Positions 14,869 to 23,786 are shown, counted from the stretch's first letter. The stretch is DNA of 39,527 nucleotides from CBFFRJ01 sp051486985 (GCF_051486985.1 NZ_JAHVDV010000039.1:1-39527), one strand, 5' to 3'. Notes: a model not told the origin generated them from the letters alone. Made by a program: numbers and translations.

Positions 14869-16185
14869 TTAAGACTTCGTGGATTGCTCGAAACGACGCA
14901 GCAGCTGATTACCACGCTCTACAGCGGCATCCAGCGCCTGTTGCGGGGTTTTCTTACCGGTCCACACACTTTCCAGTTCCTCATCCACGATGGTACGGAT
15001 CTGCGGCATGTTGCCCAGACGCAGACCCTTGGTGAACGGCAACGGCGGCTTGTTCAGCATCTGACGGGTGGCGATATCAGCCCCTGGATTCTTGTCGTAG
15101 AAACCCTCTTTACGGGTCAGCTCATACGCCGCAGTGGTGATAGGCAGATAGCCCGTTTTCTGGTGCCATTCAGCCGCATTTTCTGGTTTAGCGAGGAATT
15201 CCAGGAACTGAGCAACGCCGGTATAAGTGGCTTTGTCTTTGCCCTGCATGACCCACAGGCTGGCACCACCAATGATGGCGTTCTGCGGTGCGCCTTTCAC
15301 GTCAGCGTCGTAAGGCATCATGCCAACACCGTAGTTAAATTTGGCGTAATGGCGAATGTCTGCCAGAGAACCAGAAGAGGCGGTCGTGATGGCGCAGTCA
15401 CCGTTGTAAAACTTCTCGGTAGACTCATCTTTACGACCAAAATAGCTGAAATCGCCCTTCTTATTCAGCTCCTGCAACATCGCGATATGTTTCACCTGCT
15501 CTGGCTTATTGAACTCAAGCACAGCATCCGTACCATCGAAGCCATTGTTTTTAGTGGCGACCGGCAGACCGTGCCAGGCGCTGAAGTTTTCGATCTGGAT
15601 CCACCCCTGCCAGCCGCTGGCGTAACCGCACTTCATCCCTGAGGCTTTGAGTTTGGCCGTGTAAGCTGCCAGGTCCTGCCAGGTTTTTGGCGGCTGCTCA
15701 GGATCTAAACCGGCTTTTTTGAAAGCGTCTTTGTTGTAGTACAGCACCGGCGTGGAACTGTTGAATGGCTGAGACAGCAGGTGACCGGTTTTAGAGTCGG
15801 TGTAGTAACCGGACACGGTCGGGACGAACTGAGATTCGTCGAAAGTGATACCGGCATCTTTAAAGACTTCGTAGACTGGCTTAATTGCCTTCGAGGCCAT
15901 CATGGTCGCCGTGCCCACTTCATAAACCTGCAGCATGGCAGGCGCATTACCGGTACGGAACGCAGCAATGCCGGCACTCAGGCTCTGCTCGTAGTTCCCT
16001 TTGTACACCGGCACAATTTTGTAATCCGGGTGGGTTTCGTTAAAACGTTGCGCCAGGGATTCAACTTCTTTACCCAGTTCCCCTTCCATGGAATGCCAGA
16101 ACGGGATAGATGTAGCGGCCATTGCGTTGCCTGCGAAGATCAACCCAAGTGCCAGACCTAAAGCTGTGTGTCGTAACGGTGTCAT
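14869..16185 (-). CDS. ugpB: sn-glycerol-3-phosphate periplasmic binding protein UgpB
   Basis: Periplasmic receptor for glycerol 3-phosphate and glycerophosphodiesters. 438 residues from the ATG at 16185, equal to E. coli UgpB; an upstream ATG (16254) adds 23 residues without homology. Signal peptide of 23 residues ending AMA. The mature protein starts ATSIPFWHSMEGELGKEVES and retains GNYEQSLSAGIAAFRTGNAP and TSTPVLYY-like ligand segments (SSTPVLYYNKDAFKKAGLDP). First gene of ugpBAECQ, with candidate Pho boxes upstream. Confidence 0.97.
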   Translation of the reverse strand: MTPLRHTALGLALGLIFAGNAMAATSIPFWHSMEGELGKEVESLAQRFNETHPDYKIVPVYKGNYEQSLSAGIAAFRTGNAPAMLQVYEVGTATMMASKAIKPVYEVFKDAGITFDESQFVPTVSGYYTDSKTGHLLSQPFNSSTPVLYYNKDAFKKAGLDPEQPPKTWQDLAAYTAKLKASGMKCGYASGWQGWIQIENFSAWHGLPVATKNNGFDGTDAVLEFNKPEQVKHIAMLQELNKKGDFSYFGRKDESTEKFYNGDCAITTASSGSLADIRHYAKFNYGVGMMPYDADVKGAPQNAIIGGASLWVMQGKDKATYTGVAQFLEFLAKPENAAEWHQKTGYLPITTAAYELTRKEGFYDKNPGADIATRQMLNKPPLPFTKGLRLGNMPQIRTIVDEELESVWTGKKTPQQALDAAVERGNQLLRRFEQSTKS

Positions 16186-16282
16186 TCGGTTTTCTCTCTT
16201 GTTGTGCCGGATGCGCGATATCACGCGTTTTATGCTCGCGAGGTAACATGACACGCTCGAATTACAGAAAAATAACCGTTTA

Positions 16283-16325
16283 ATTACAATAAAGTGACAA
16301 CCAGGCGTCAGAGAGATGATGACAG
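16283..16325 (-). promoter_or_regulatory. Candidate PhoB-binding region upstream of ugpB
   Basis: The minus strand reads TTGTCAC-TTTA-TTGTAAT (16300-16283), the seven-base direct repeat with four-base spacer typical of a Pho box. CTGTCAT (16325-16319) lies further upstream, followed by the degenerate half-site CTCTGAC. E. coli ugpB is PhoB-activated. A possible -10, TATTTT, lies a few bases downstream. Exact box phasing needs footprinting. Confidence 0.6.
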
Positions 16326-16374
16326 GATGATGAATTGGTGAAGGTTAGATGGCGAGGTAATGTGTGGCCTGATG

Positions 16375-16408
16375 CCCTCACCCCGGCCCTCTCCCACAGG
16401 GAGAGGGA
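16375..16408. repeat. Single REP-like unit between livF and ugpB
   Basis: CCCTCACCCCGGCCCTCTCC, then CACAGGGAGAGGG. The stem CCCTCTCCC/GGGAGAGGG has a short CACA-type loop. It lies between the liv terminator (16419-16447) and the ugpB promoter region. Confidence 0.65.
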
Positions 16409-16418
16409 GCAAACACTA

Positions 16419-16447
16419 AAAACGGCAACTAACAACGTTGCCGTTTT
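16419..16447 (-). terminator. Intrinsic terminator of the livKHMGF operon
   Basis: GTTGCCGTTTT (16437-16447) pairs with AAAACGGCAAC (16419-16429) around a 7-base loop. On the minus strand the stem is followed by a T run (TTTTTAG). It begins 9 bases after the livF stop. Confidence 0.88.
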
Positions 16448-16455
16448 GCTTTTAC

Positions 16456-17169
16456 CTATCCGCCCAGATAGGCGCTACGTACCGCTTCGTTAGCCAGCAG
16501 CGCATCACCGGTGTCTTCCAGCACCACGTGGCCGTTTTCCAGCACATAGCCGCGATCCGCGAGTTTCAGCGCCTGGTTGGCGTTCTGCTCGACGAGGAAG
16601 ATGGTCATTCCTTCTTTACGCAGCTGTTCGATGGTGTCGAAAATCTGCTGGATAATGATCGGTGCCAGACCCAACGAGGGTTCATCAAGCAGCAACAAAC
16701 GCGGCTGGCTCATCAGCGCACGACCAATCGCCAGCATCTGTTGCTCACCACCAGACATGGTCCCCGCACGCTGCACCCGACGTTCATGCAGACGCGGGAA
16801 GAGATCGTAAACACGCTTAATGCGGCTCTGGAACTGTTCGCTGTCAGCAAAGAAGCCGCCCATCGCCAGATTCTCTTCCACCGTCATACGGGAGAATACG
16901 CGACGCCCTTCCGGAACAATCGCGACCGCTTCACGCATGATTTTTGCCGTCTGCCAGTCGGTAATATCTTTGTCATCAAAGACAATACGACCACTTGTGG
17001 CACGTGGATCGCCGCAGAGCGTCCCCAGCAGCGTGGTTTTCCCGGCACCGTTGGCACCAATGAGGGTCACAATCTCGCCCTGATTGATATGCAGGCTGAC
17101 GTCGTGCAGCGCCTGAATTTTGCCGTAGTGGGCACTAACTTTGTCAAAAGACAACATGACTTTTTCCAT
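16456..17169 (-). CDS. livF: Branched-chain amino acid ABC transporter ATPase LivF
   Basis: One of two ATPases of the Liv importer for leucine, isoleucine and valine (plus some phenylalanine). 237 residues as in E. coli. Walker A GANGAGKTT near residue 38, signature MSGGEQQMLAIGRAL, Walker B LLLLDEPSLGLAP. The ATG at 17169 matches the E. coli start MEKVMLSF and lies one base after the livG stop; an ATG at 17184 inside livG adds five residues. Last gene of livKHMGF. Confidence 0.97.
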   Translation of the reverse strand: MEKVMLSFDKVSAHYGKIQALHDVSLHINQGEIVTLIGANGAGKTTLLGTLCGDPRATSGRIVFDDKDITDWQTAKIMREAVAIVPEGRRVFSRMTVEENLAMGGFFADSEQFQSRIKRVYDLFPRLHERRVQRAGTMSGGEQQMLAIGRALMSQPRLLLLDEPSLGLAPIIIQQIFDTIEQLRKEGMTIFLVEQNANQALKLADRGYVLENGHVVLEDTGDALLANEAVRSAYLGG

Positions 17170-17170
17170 T

Positions 17171-17938
17171 TTATGCCTCACCAAGGTATGCGCGGATCAC
17201 GTCCGGGTTGTTACGGATCTCTTCCGGGGTACCGTTCGCCAGCGGGGTTCCCTGGTTTACAACGTAAATACGATCGGAGATGCCCATTACCAGTTTCATA
17301 TCATGCTCAATCAGCAGGATGGTGGTGTTGTGGTGACTGCGCAGTTCAACAATCAACTCATCCAGCTCTTTGGTCTCTCTCGGGTTCAGGCCAGCGGCCG
17401 GTTCATCAAGCATCAGAATTTCCGGCTGGGTAACCATGCAGCGGGCGATTTCCAGGCGACGCTGATCGCCATACGCCAGGTTACTGGCCTGGCGGTTAGC
17501 GTGCGCTAACAAACCAATACGCTCCAGCCAGATAGCCGCCCGATCGAGAGCTTCTGCTTGCGCGCGGCGGAATGAGGGCGTTTTCAACAGGCCAGAGAAC
17601 ACGCCGGTTTTCAACTGCTGATGCTGTGCCACCAGCAGGTTTTCAATCACCGTCATCTCACGGAAAAGACGCACGTGCTGGAACGTACGCACCACGCCCA
17701 TGCGGGCGATCTGTTGTCCCGGTAGCCCCTCAAGGTGCTGGTCACGCAACATAATGGTGCCGCCGGTCGGCTTGTAAAAGCCGGTCAGGCAGTTAAACAC
17801 CGTGGTTTTACCTGCCCCGTTCGGCCCGATAAGGGAGACAATTTCCTGAGGATGTAAATCAAGCGCCACGTTATTAACGGCCAGCAGGCCGCCAAAACGC
17901 ATCATCAGGCCATTAACGGATAACAGTGGCTGACTCAT
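17171..17938 (-). CDS. livG: Branched-chain amino acid ABC transporter ATPase LivG
   Basis: Second Liv ATPase, 255 residues as in E. coli. Walker A GPNGAGKTT near residue 37, signature NLAYGDQRRLEIARCM (the family's degenerate form), Walker B ILMLDEPAAGLNP, and LLIEHDMKLVM with the switch His. Start overlaps the livM stop by four bases. It acts with LivF under the LivH-LivM permease. Confidence 0.97.
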   Translation of the reverse strand: MSQPLLSVNGLMMRFGGLLAVNNVALDLHPQEIVSLIGPNGAGKTTVFNCLTGFYKPTGGTIMLRDQHLEGLPGQQIARMGVVRTFQHVRLFREMTVIENLLVAQHQQLKTGVFSGLLKTPSFRRAQAEALDRAAIWLERIGLLAHANRQASNLAYGDQRRLEIARCMVTQPEILMLDEPAAGLNPRETKELDELIVELRSHHNTTILLIEHDMKLVMGISDRIYVVNQGTPLANGTPEEIRNNPDVIRAYLGEA

Positions 17939-19212
17939 GCCTGCTCTCCTTTCGCCTGACTATTTTTCAGTTTCAACTGTACGCGGGTCATCGGCAGCAA
18001 GCCCTGCGGACGCCAGATCATCATCAATACCATCAAACCACCCAGCATCAACATACTGTATTCATTGAAATCACGCATCAGCTCGCGCGACACCACCAGC
18101 AGAATCGCTGCGAGGATGACCGCAAACTGGGACCCCATACCGCCCAGCACTACAATCGCCAGTACAAACGCCGATTCCGCGAAGGTAAAGGATTCCGGGC
18201 TGACAAAGCCCTGACGAGCTGCAAACAGCGTACCGGCAAAACCTGCAAAAGCAGCACTAATGGTAAACGCGGTCAGCTTGATGCGGGTCGGGTTCAGCCC
18301 CAGAGAACGGCAGGCAATTTCATCTTCACGCAGGGCTTCCCAGGCACGGCCCAGGGGCATACGCAGCAGGCGGTTAATCACAAACAACGAGAAGACCACC
18401 AGCAACAGCGCCACCAAATAAAGGAAAATAACGCGATCGCTCGGGTCATACGGCACGCCGAAGAAGTTACTGAAGGTATCCCAGCCGCCTTCACGCGCGC
18501 TGCGGCTGAACTCCAGGCCAAACAAGGTCGGTTTAGGGATCTGGCTGATACCGTTCGGACCACCGGTAATTTCGGTATTGTTCAACAGCAGAATACGGAC
18601 TATCTCACCGAAGCCTAAGGTCACGATCGCCAGATAGTCACCGCGCAGACGCAGTACCGGGAAACCGAGCAGGAAGCCCGCCGCCGCGGAGACCAGCGCC
18701 GAGAGCGGCAGGCAGGTCCAGAAACCGAGCCCGTAATAGTGATTCAGCAGCGCAAAGGTGTACGCGCCGATGGCGTAGAAGCCGCCGTAACCGAGCACCA
18801 GCAAGCCGGACAACCCCACCACCACGTTCAGTCCTAACCCCAGGATGATATAAATCATGGTCATGGTGGCGATATCAACAGTGCCGCGTGAAACCACAAA
18901 TGGCCATGCTACGGCCGCCACCAACAGGGCAACCAGGAACAATTTCTGTTTAACGGTAGAACCGTCAATCGCGGGCAGGATGAATTTCGGGCCAGAGACG
19001 TTTTTCAGGCTCTTCTGGAACACCGGACGCAGAAGCTGGAAGAAGAACACAACTGCGGTGCCAATGAAGACCCACTCCCAGCGAATGCTCGCCGCGGTGT
19101 TGACCACGAGTTTGGTGCCATCCAGCTCTAACTGCACGCCCATAAAGACGCCCGCGAGCACGAAGAACATGGCAGCAGAGAGCAGCGCCATCGCAAAATG
19201 CATCGGTTTCAT
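17935..19212 (-). CDS. livM: Branched-chain amino acid ABC transporter permease LivM
   Basis: Inner-membrane permease, 425 residues as in E. coli. It has an N-terminal extension with extra hydrophobic segments and a canonical LivM core (MIYIILGLGLNVVVGLSGLL, LRLRGDYLAIVTLGFGEIVR). The cytoplasmic docking loop is WEALREDEIACRSLGLNPTR. Overlaps livH and livG by four bases on each side, giving tight translational coupling. Confidence 0.97.
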   Translation of the reverse strand: MKPMHFAMALLSAAMFFVLAGVFMGVQLELDGTKLVVNTAASIRWEWVFIGTAVVFFFQLLRPVFQKSLKNVSGPKFILPAIDGSTVKQKLFLVALLVAAVAWPFVVSRGTVDIATMTMIYIILGLGLNVVVGLSGLLVLGYGGFYAIGAYTFALLNHYYGLGFWTCLPLSALVSAAAGFLLGFPVLRLRGDYLAIVTLGFGEIVRILLLNNTEITGGPNGISQIPKPTLFGLEFSRSAREGGWDTFSNFFGVPYDPSDRVIFLYLVALLLVVFSLFVINRLLRMPLGRAWEALREDEIACRSLGLNPTRIKLTAFTISAAFAGFAGTLFAARQGFVSPESFTFAESAFVLAIVVLGGMGSQFAVILAAILLVVSRELMRDFNEYSMLMLGGLMVLMMIWRPQGLLPMTRVQLKLKNSQAKGEQA

Positions 19213-20135
19213 ACTTTTTCAACCTCCGGGCGACCCAGGATACCGGTCGGCATCACCAACAGCACGATAATCAGCAGGGCAAAAGCCACCACATCTTTAT
19301 ATTCCGTACTCAGGTATGCAGAGGAGAGCGATTCCGTCACGCCCAGAATCAGACCACCGATCATGGCACCAGGAATGCTGCCGATACCGCCTAATACTGC
19401 GGCGGTAAAGGCTTTCATGCCCGCCATAAAGCCGATATACGGGTTGATAACGCCATAGAACTGACCGAGCAATACCCCCGCTACCGCCGCCATCGCTGCA
19501 CCGATAACAAAGGTGAGCGCAATGACACGGTCGGTGTTAATACCGAGCAAACTGGCCATTTTCAGATCTTCCGAACAGGCGCGGCAGGCACGGCCCATGC
19601 GGGAGTAGCGAATGAATATGGTCAGCGCCAGCATAGAAACGAAGGTCACCACCCAGATAACTAACTGCATGGTGGTGATGGTCGCAGAGAAGTTTTCGCT
19701 GCTGCCTACGGTCCATTGACCGTTGAACAGACTCGGTAGCGCCACATCGCGCGACCCTTCGGTAAGGCTGACGTAGTTCTGCAGGAAGATGGACATCCCG
19801 ATAGCGGAAATCAATGCAATCAGGCGCTTAGAGCTACGTACCGGACGATAGGCCACCCGTTCAATGCTCCAGCCATACGCACTCGCAATTACGATTGCGC
19901 CGACAAAGCCTGCGGTAATTAACAGCCAGCTTGCGTCAATACCCATCATCATCAGGGCAGCAATGATCATAAAGGAGACATAGCTACCAATCATATAAAC
20001 CTCGCCGTGGGCGAAGTTGATCATGCCGATAATGCCGTAAACCATGGTGTAACCAATGGCGATCAACGCATACGTGCTTCCCAGCGTGACGCCGTTAAAC
20101 ATCTGCTGCAAGAAATAGAGAAACTGCTCGGACAT
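19209..20135 (-). CDS. livH: Branched-chain amino acid ABC transporter permease LivH
   Basis: Permease partner of LivM, 308 residues as in E. coli, about eight membrane helices. Family blocks GSTYALIAIGYTMVYGIIGM near the N terminus and the docking loop RACRACSEDLKMASLLGINT. Begins 35 bases after livK. Confidence 0.97.
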   Translation of the reverse strand: MSEQFLYFLQQMFNGVTLGSTYALIAIGYTMVYGIIGMINFAHGEVYMIGSYVSFMIIAALMMMGIDASWLLITAGFVGAIVIASAYGWSIERVAYRPVRSSKRLIALISAIGMSIFLQNYVSLTEGSRDVALPSLFNGQWTVGSSENFSATITTMQLVIWVVTFVSMLALTIFIRYSRMGRACRACSEDLKMASLLGINTDRVIALTFVIGAAMAAVAGVLLGQFYGVINPYIGFMAGMKAFTAAVLGGIGSIPGAMIGGLILGVTESLSSAYLSTEYKDVVAFALLIIVLLVMPTGILGRPEVEKV

Positions 20136-20170
20136 AACGTAACCTTTTAAACCCGCAATAACGGGATGAG

Positions 20171-21280
20171 TTATTTAGCTACCGAAGACGACCCATCGGC
20201 GTGCCACTGAAAGACACCAAAATCAAATCCTTTCAAATCGCCTTTCTCATCCCAGTTCAGCGGCCCTATTACGGTTTTAGCCCCGTTGGCTTTTAAATCT
20301 TTCACCAGCGCCAGCGGTTCGTTGCTACCCGCGCGGTCAAGTGCCTGCGCCAGTGACTGCACGGCGGCATACGTGATCCAGACATATGGTCCACTCGGAT
20401 CTTTTTTCTCTGCTTTCAGCGCATTGACAATGCTCTGGTTGGCCGGGTCCTGGTCATAGCGTTTTGGCATAGTGACCAGCATGCCTTCGCCCGCATCGCC
20501 CGCAATATTCGAAAGGGAGGCGTTACCCACACCTTCCGGACCCATAAACTGCGTTTTCAGGCCATTTGCACGAGCCTGACGCAGGATTTGGCCCATCTCC
20601 GGGTAATAACCACCGTAGTAAACAAAATCGATATTTTCTTTCTTCAGACGCGCCACCAGCGCAGAAAAATCTTTCTCGCCTGCGGTGATACCGTCGAAGA
20701 AGACAATATTGGCGGCGCTGGCTTTCAGGCTTTCCTGAACAGAGCGCGCCAGACCTTCACCGTACTGCTGCTTGTCATGAATAATGGCAATGCGCTGCGG
20801 CTTAACGGCGCTCAAAATATATTTCGCGGCGGTAGGCCCCTGAGAGGAGTCCAGTCCTGCGGTACGCATGATGTAGTTATAGCCGCGCTGGGTCAGTTCC
20901 GGGTTCGTTGCACCCGGGGAGATCATCAAAATGCCTTCGTCTTCATAAATGTCTGACGCGGGCTGGGTTGAGGATGAACAGAGATGGCCAATAACATACT
21001 GTATGCCGTCGTTTACGATTTTGTTAGCGACAGCCACGGCTTGTTTCGGGTCACAGGCATCGTCATATTCCACGGCAACCAGTTTATCGCCCTTGATGCC
21101 GCCTTTTGCGTTGATATCTTTGATGGCCTGACGTGCGCCATTGAACTCCATGTCACCCCACTGAGCAACCGGACCGGACATCGCACCCACAACCGCTACT
21201 TTAATATCTGCCGCCATGGCTGTATGGGACATTGCAAATGCAACCATCCCCGCGATAACTGTCTTCGCGTTCCTTTTCAT
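20171..21280 (-). CDS. livK: Leucine-specific periplasmic binding protein LivK
   Basis: Periplasmic receptor for the Liv permease, 369 residues as in E. coli LivK. Signal peptide of 23 residues (ending TAMA), mature start ADIKVAVVGAMSGPVAQWGD. The ligand-binding regions GHLCSSSTQPASDIYEDEGI and YGGYYPEMGQILRQARANGL are shared with LivJ. Assigned LivK rather than LivJ by AQWGDMEFNGARQA, its place at the head of livHMGF, and closer match to remembered E. coli LivK. In E. coli both are repressed with leucine through Lrp. Confidence 0.96.
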   Translation of the reverse strand: MKRNAKTVIAGMVAFAMSHTAMAADIKVAVVGAMSGPVAQWGDMEFNGARQAIKDINAKGGIKGDKLVAVEYDDACDPKQAVAVANKIVNDGIQYVIGHLCSSSTQPASDIYEDEGILMISPGATNPELTQRGYNYIMRTAGLDSSQGPTAAKYILSAVKPQRIAIIHDKQQYGEGLARSVQESLKASAANIVFFDGITAGEKDFSALVARLKKENIDFVYYGGYYPEMGQILRQARANGLKTQFMGPEGVGNASLSNIAGDAGEGMLVTMPKRYDQDPANQSIVNALKAEKKDPSGPYVWITYAAVQSLAQALDRAGSNEPLALVKDLKANGAKTVIGPLNWDEKGDLKGFDFGVFQWHADGSSSVAK

Positions 21281-21312
21281 ACTTCAAATCCCCGTTCGTG
21301 ATGTAGTGCCAC

Positions 21313-21344
21313 ACCTGTTTATCAGGTCATGTCGCAACGACATG
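21313..21344. promoter_or_regulatory. Two adjacent hairpins in the livK 5' leader
   Basis: ACCTG/CAGGT (21313-21317 and 21323-21327) and CATGTCG/CGACATG (21328-21334 and 21338-21344) are perfect stems with 5- and 3-base loops, stacked end to end. They lie 33-64 bases upstream of the livK ATG, so probably in the transcribed leader. Function unknown. The rest of 21345-21753 is AT-rich promoter DNA of livK and panM, in which I can assign no further sites with confidence. Confidence 0.5.
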
Positions 21345-21753
21345 AATCTCTAGTGTGAAAATTTTGTTTTTTTATGGTTAAAAAGCATTCTGTACTTTTA
21401 ATAGACAACGCTATTTTTACCAGTGCCATGAATGGTTTAGCGCAGTTTTTTGGCAAAAACAAGACTAAATACTCTATTTTTCAGGCGATTAAGCAAAGAT
21501 AATATTCTGAATTTATCAGGAGATAAACCAAAAAAGTTCAGTTGGCAGCATAAAATAATGGCACAAAGAGCGGAATAAAACGCTACCTTTTAGGGGAAAA
21601 TGCTACCTGGTTTTTGATCTCTAATGTTTAAAACTGCAACATCGCCTGCCTTAAAAGTAATCGCCTGCAAAACGAAAAATAAAAAAGTAACAGCCCGCGT
21701 CAGGGGAAATTGTTTACACTGCCCTTATCTTGAAAGACAGGGACACGCTGTAC

Positions 21754-22137
21754 ATGAAATTGACTATCATCCGTCTGGTGAACTTTACCGACCAGGATCA
21801 TATTGATTTAGCTAAAGTCTGGCCGGAATACTCTCCTGCATCGCTGCAGGTAGATGAATCTCATCGTATTTACGCGGCACGCTTCAACGATCGTTTATTA
21901 GGTGCGGTGCGAGTAACACTGCTTGGTACGCAAGGGGCACTGGATTCCCTGCGCGTGCGTGACGTCACCCGTCGCCGTGGTGTCGGGAAATATTTGCTGG
22001 ACGAAGTGATTGCCGATAATCCGGGCATTACCACCTGGTGGATCACCGAAGTTGGCGTAGAAGACCGTTCGATTATGGCCGCTTTCGCCCAGGCTATGGG
22101 CTTTACCGCGCAGAATGATGGCTGGGTGAAGCGTTAG
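21754..22137 (+). CDS. panM: PanM (PanZ), acetyltransferase-like maturation factor of PanD
   Basis: GNAT-fold protein, formerly YhhK, 127 residues as in E. coli. It binds acetyl-CoA and the PanD zymogen, triggering PanD self-cleavage to active aspartate decarboxylase, and lets CoA level restrain pantothenate synthesis. The CoA-binding motif is SLRVRDVTRRRGVGKYLLDE (about residues 67-86). The ATG at 21754 matches the E. coli start (MKLTIIRL) and has AGGGA upstream; the frame's first ATG at 21730 adds eight residues. Lies divergently from livK and convergently with livJ. Confidence 0.95.
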   Translation: MKLTIIRLVNFTDQDHIDLAKVWPEYSPASLQVDESHRIYAARFNDRLLGAVRVTLLGTQGALDSLRVRDVTRRRGVGKYLLDEVIADNPGITTWWITEVGVEDRSIMAAFAQAMGFTAQNDGWVKR

Positions 22138-22150
22138 GGCGCTCCGGCCT

Positions 22151-22256
22151 GATGCCCTCATAACGGCCCTCTCCCACAGGGCTGAGAGGAATCCCCACAA
22201 AAAATGCCAGCCAGCCTGGTCCCCTCGCCCCACCGGGGAGAGGGTTAGGGTGAGGG
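22151..22256. repeat. REP-like pair downstream of panM
   Basis: GCCCTCATAACGGCCCTCTC starts one unit, and CCCCTCGCCCCACCGGGGAG followed by AGGGTTAGGGTGAGGGG forms the mirrored unit. It joins directly to the reversed copy B of the dispersed element, giving the same composite layout as at 143-248 and 35749-35818. Confidence 0.7.
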
Positions 22257-22257
22257 G

Positions 22258-22469
22258 AAACATGCGGCTCTTGTGGTCATTCCGTTCACCTTATGTTCCT
22301 TGCTTGTCTGTAGTGTCAGAACCCGTGAACGTGCCAGGGTGGTTCACCGCCACCACCCTGGCGACCCGGGCTCCCGGCCAGCCGTCAACGCCTCATCGAT
22401 TTTCAGCCGGACCCAGTCATCGCGGTGACTGTCTAATTCTCATTGCGCCGTGATATCGCTGCAAAACGT
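22258..22469 (-). repeat. Dispersed composite element, copy B
   Basis: Reverse complement of the element at 1-147 and 35421-35748. The conserved hairpin CCAGGGTGGT/ACCACCCTGG lies at 22333-22360. The distal part (22381-22469) aligns with 35421-35500 of copy C, so homology continues past the core. About 120 bases of copy C (35501-35623) are missing here, an internal deletion or a different insertion history. It lies between the convergent genes panM and livJ. Confidence 0.8.
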
Positions 22470-22511
22470 CATATTTCTGGGGATTCTTCAGCCCACGGGG
22501 AGCAAACATTA

Positions 22512-22537
22512 AAAAAGGCAACTTGCGTTGCCTTTTT
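22512..22537 (-). terminator. Intrinsic terminator of livJ
   Basis: AAAAAGGCAAC (22512-22522), loop TTGC, GTTGCCTTTTT (22527-22537). On the minus strand the 11-bp stem is followed by a T run. It lies about 145 bases beyond the livJ stop, leaving a long 3' untranslated region. Confidence 0.88.
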
Positions 22538-22595
22538 GCTTTTATTCTGGTGCAGATTTGACCAGGAATTTCGTGCTACAGGAAGATGGCAAAGA

Positions 22596-22640
22596 CGTTA
22601 ATCCCCAGGAGCTTACATCAGTAAGTGACCGGGGTTAACG
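22596..22640. ncRNA. Long imperfect hairpin in the livJ 3' untranslated region
   Basis: CGTTAA-t-CCCC (22596-22606) pairs with GGGG-TTAACG (22631-22640), then GG/CC, then GCTTAC (22611-22616) with GTAAGT (22621-22626) around loop ATCA. About 18 pairs are interrupted by small bulges. It sits between the livJ stop and the terminator. It could be a stabilising structure or part of a 3'-derived small RNA. No Rfam family can be assigned by eye. Confidence 0.45.
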
Positions 22641-22682
22641 GATGCAGCCAGCGCCCTTGTAGTGCGAAAGGCGAAGGTCAAA

Positions 22683-23786
22683 TTATTTAGCGTCGGTGGC
22701 CGTACCGTTCGCATGCCAGGTAAACACGCCGAACTCAAAGCCCTTCAGGTCACCTTTTTCGTCCCAGGACAGCGGCCCCATCACGGTTTCAACGGAGTTC
22801 GCTTTCAGCCAGGTGGCAATTTCAGCCGGTTCTGCGTTCTGGTTCAGACCCGCAGCCAGGGACTGCAGTGCAGCGTAGGTGGTCCAGACAAATGCGCCGC
22901 TTGGATCCTGTTTCTTCGCCTTAATCGCATCTACGATAGGTTTGTTTGCCGGAACCTGGTCGTAGTTTTTCGGTTTGGTTACTAACATGCCTTCAGCTGA
23001 TTCGCCCGCAATGTTAGACAGGGAAACGTTCGCTACGCCTTCCGGCCCCATGAATTTGGTTTTCAGCCCTGCCGCACGAGACTGACGCAGAATCTGGCCC
23101 ATTTCCGGGTGGTAACCGCCGTAGTAAACGAAGTCGATATTCTCTTTCTTCAGACGCGCGACCAGGGTAGAGAAATCTTTTTCACCTGCGGTGATGCCGT
23201 CAAAGAAGACGACGTTCGCGCCACCTTTTTTAAGGCCATCCTGCACGGCACGCGCCAGACCTTCACCGTACTGCTGTTTGTCGTGAATGACCGCAATGCG
23301 CTGTGGCTTCACGCTCTCAAGGATGTATTTTGCGGCGGTTGGGCCCTGGTCTGAGTCAAGGCCGGTGGTACGCAGAGTCAGCTTATAACCACGAGCGGTC
23401 AGCTCAGGTGCGGTCGCCGCCGGGGTGATCATCAGAATGCCTTCATCTTCATAGATATCAGACGCAGGCTGAGTAGAAGAGGAGCACAGGTGGCCAATAA
23501 CGTATTTAATGCCATCGTTAACCACTTTGTTCGCTACCGCGACCGCTTGTTTCGGGTCACATGCATCGTCGTATTTAGTGATAACCAGTTTGTCGCCTTT
23601 AATACCGCCTTTGGCATTAATGTCTGCGACAGCCTGCTCAGCACCTGTAAATTCCTGATCACCGTACTGCGCAACCGGGCCAGACATTGCACCGACAACG
23701 GCAACTTTAATATCTTTGGCAAATGCCATGTTGCTCATTGCTAACGCAATACATCCTGCCAGTAACGCTTTACCCTTCATTTTCAT
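22683..23786 (-). CDS. livJ: Leu/Ile/Val periplasmic binding protein LivJ
   Basis: Second periplasmic receptor feeding LivHMGF, broader in specificity (leucine, isoleucine, valine). 367 residues from the ATG at 23786, the E. coli length; the frame is open for another 82 codons upstream without homology. Signal peptide of 23 residues (ending AFA), mature start KDIKVAVVGAMSGPVAQYGD. Highly similar to LivK along its whole length, with the same GHLCSSSTQPASDIYEDEGI block. A second ATG at 23780 has better Shine-Dalgarno spacing and could also serve as start. Own transcription unit, ending at 22512-22537. Confidence 0.96.
   Translation of the reverse strand: MKMKGKALLAGCIALAMSNMAFAKDIKVAVVGAMSGPVAQYGDQEFTGAEQAVADINAKGGIKGDKLVITKYDDACDPKQAVAVANKVVNDGIKYVIGHLCSSSTQPASDIYEDEGILMITPAATAPELTARGYKLTLRTTGLDSDQGPTAAKYILESVKPQRIAVIHDKQQYGEGLARAVQDGLKKGGANVVFFDGITAGEKDFSTLVARLKKENIDFVYYGGYHPEMGQILRQSRAAGLKTKFMGPEGVANVSLSNIAGESAEGMLVTKPKNYDQVPANKPIVDAIKAKKQDPSGAFVWTTYAALQSLAAGLNQNAEPAEIATWLKANSVETVMGPLSWDEKGDLKGFEFGVFTWHANGTATDAK

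Noticed and set aside
14884..15642. 252-residue plus-strand ORF opposite ugpB
   Set aside because: Antisense shadow of a well-conserved binding protein, with no independent evidence.
16438..17433. 331-residue plus-strand ORF opposite livF and livG
   Set aside because: It spans two conserved ABC ATPase genes on the other strand and starts inside the liv terminator region.
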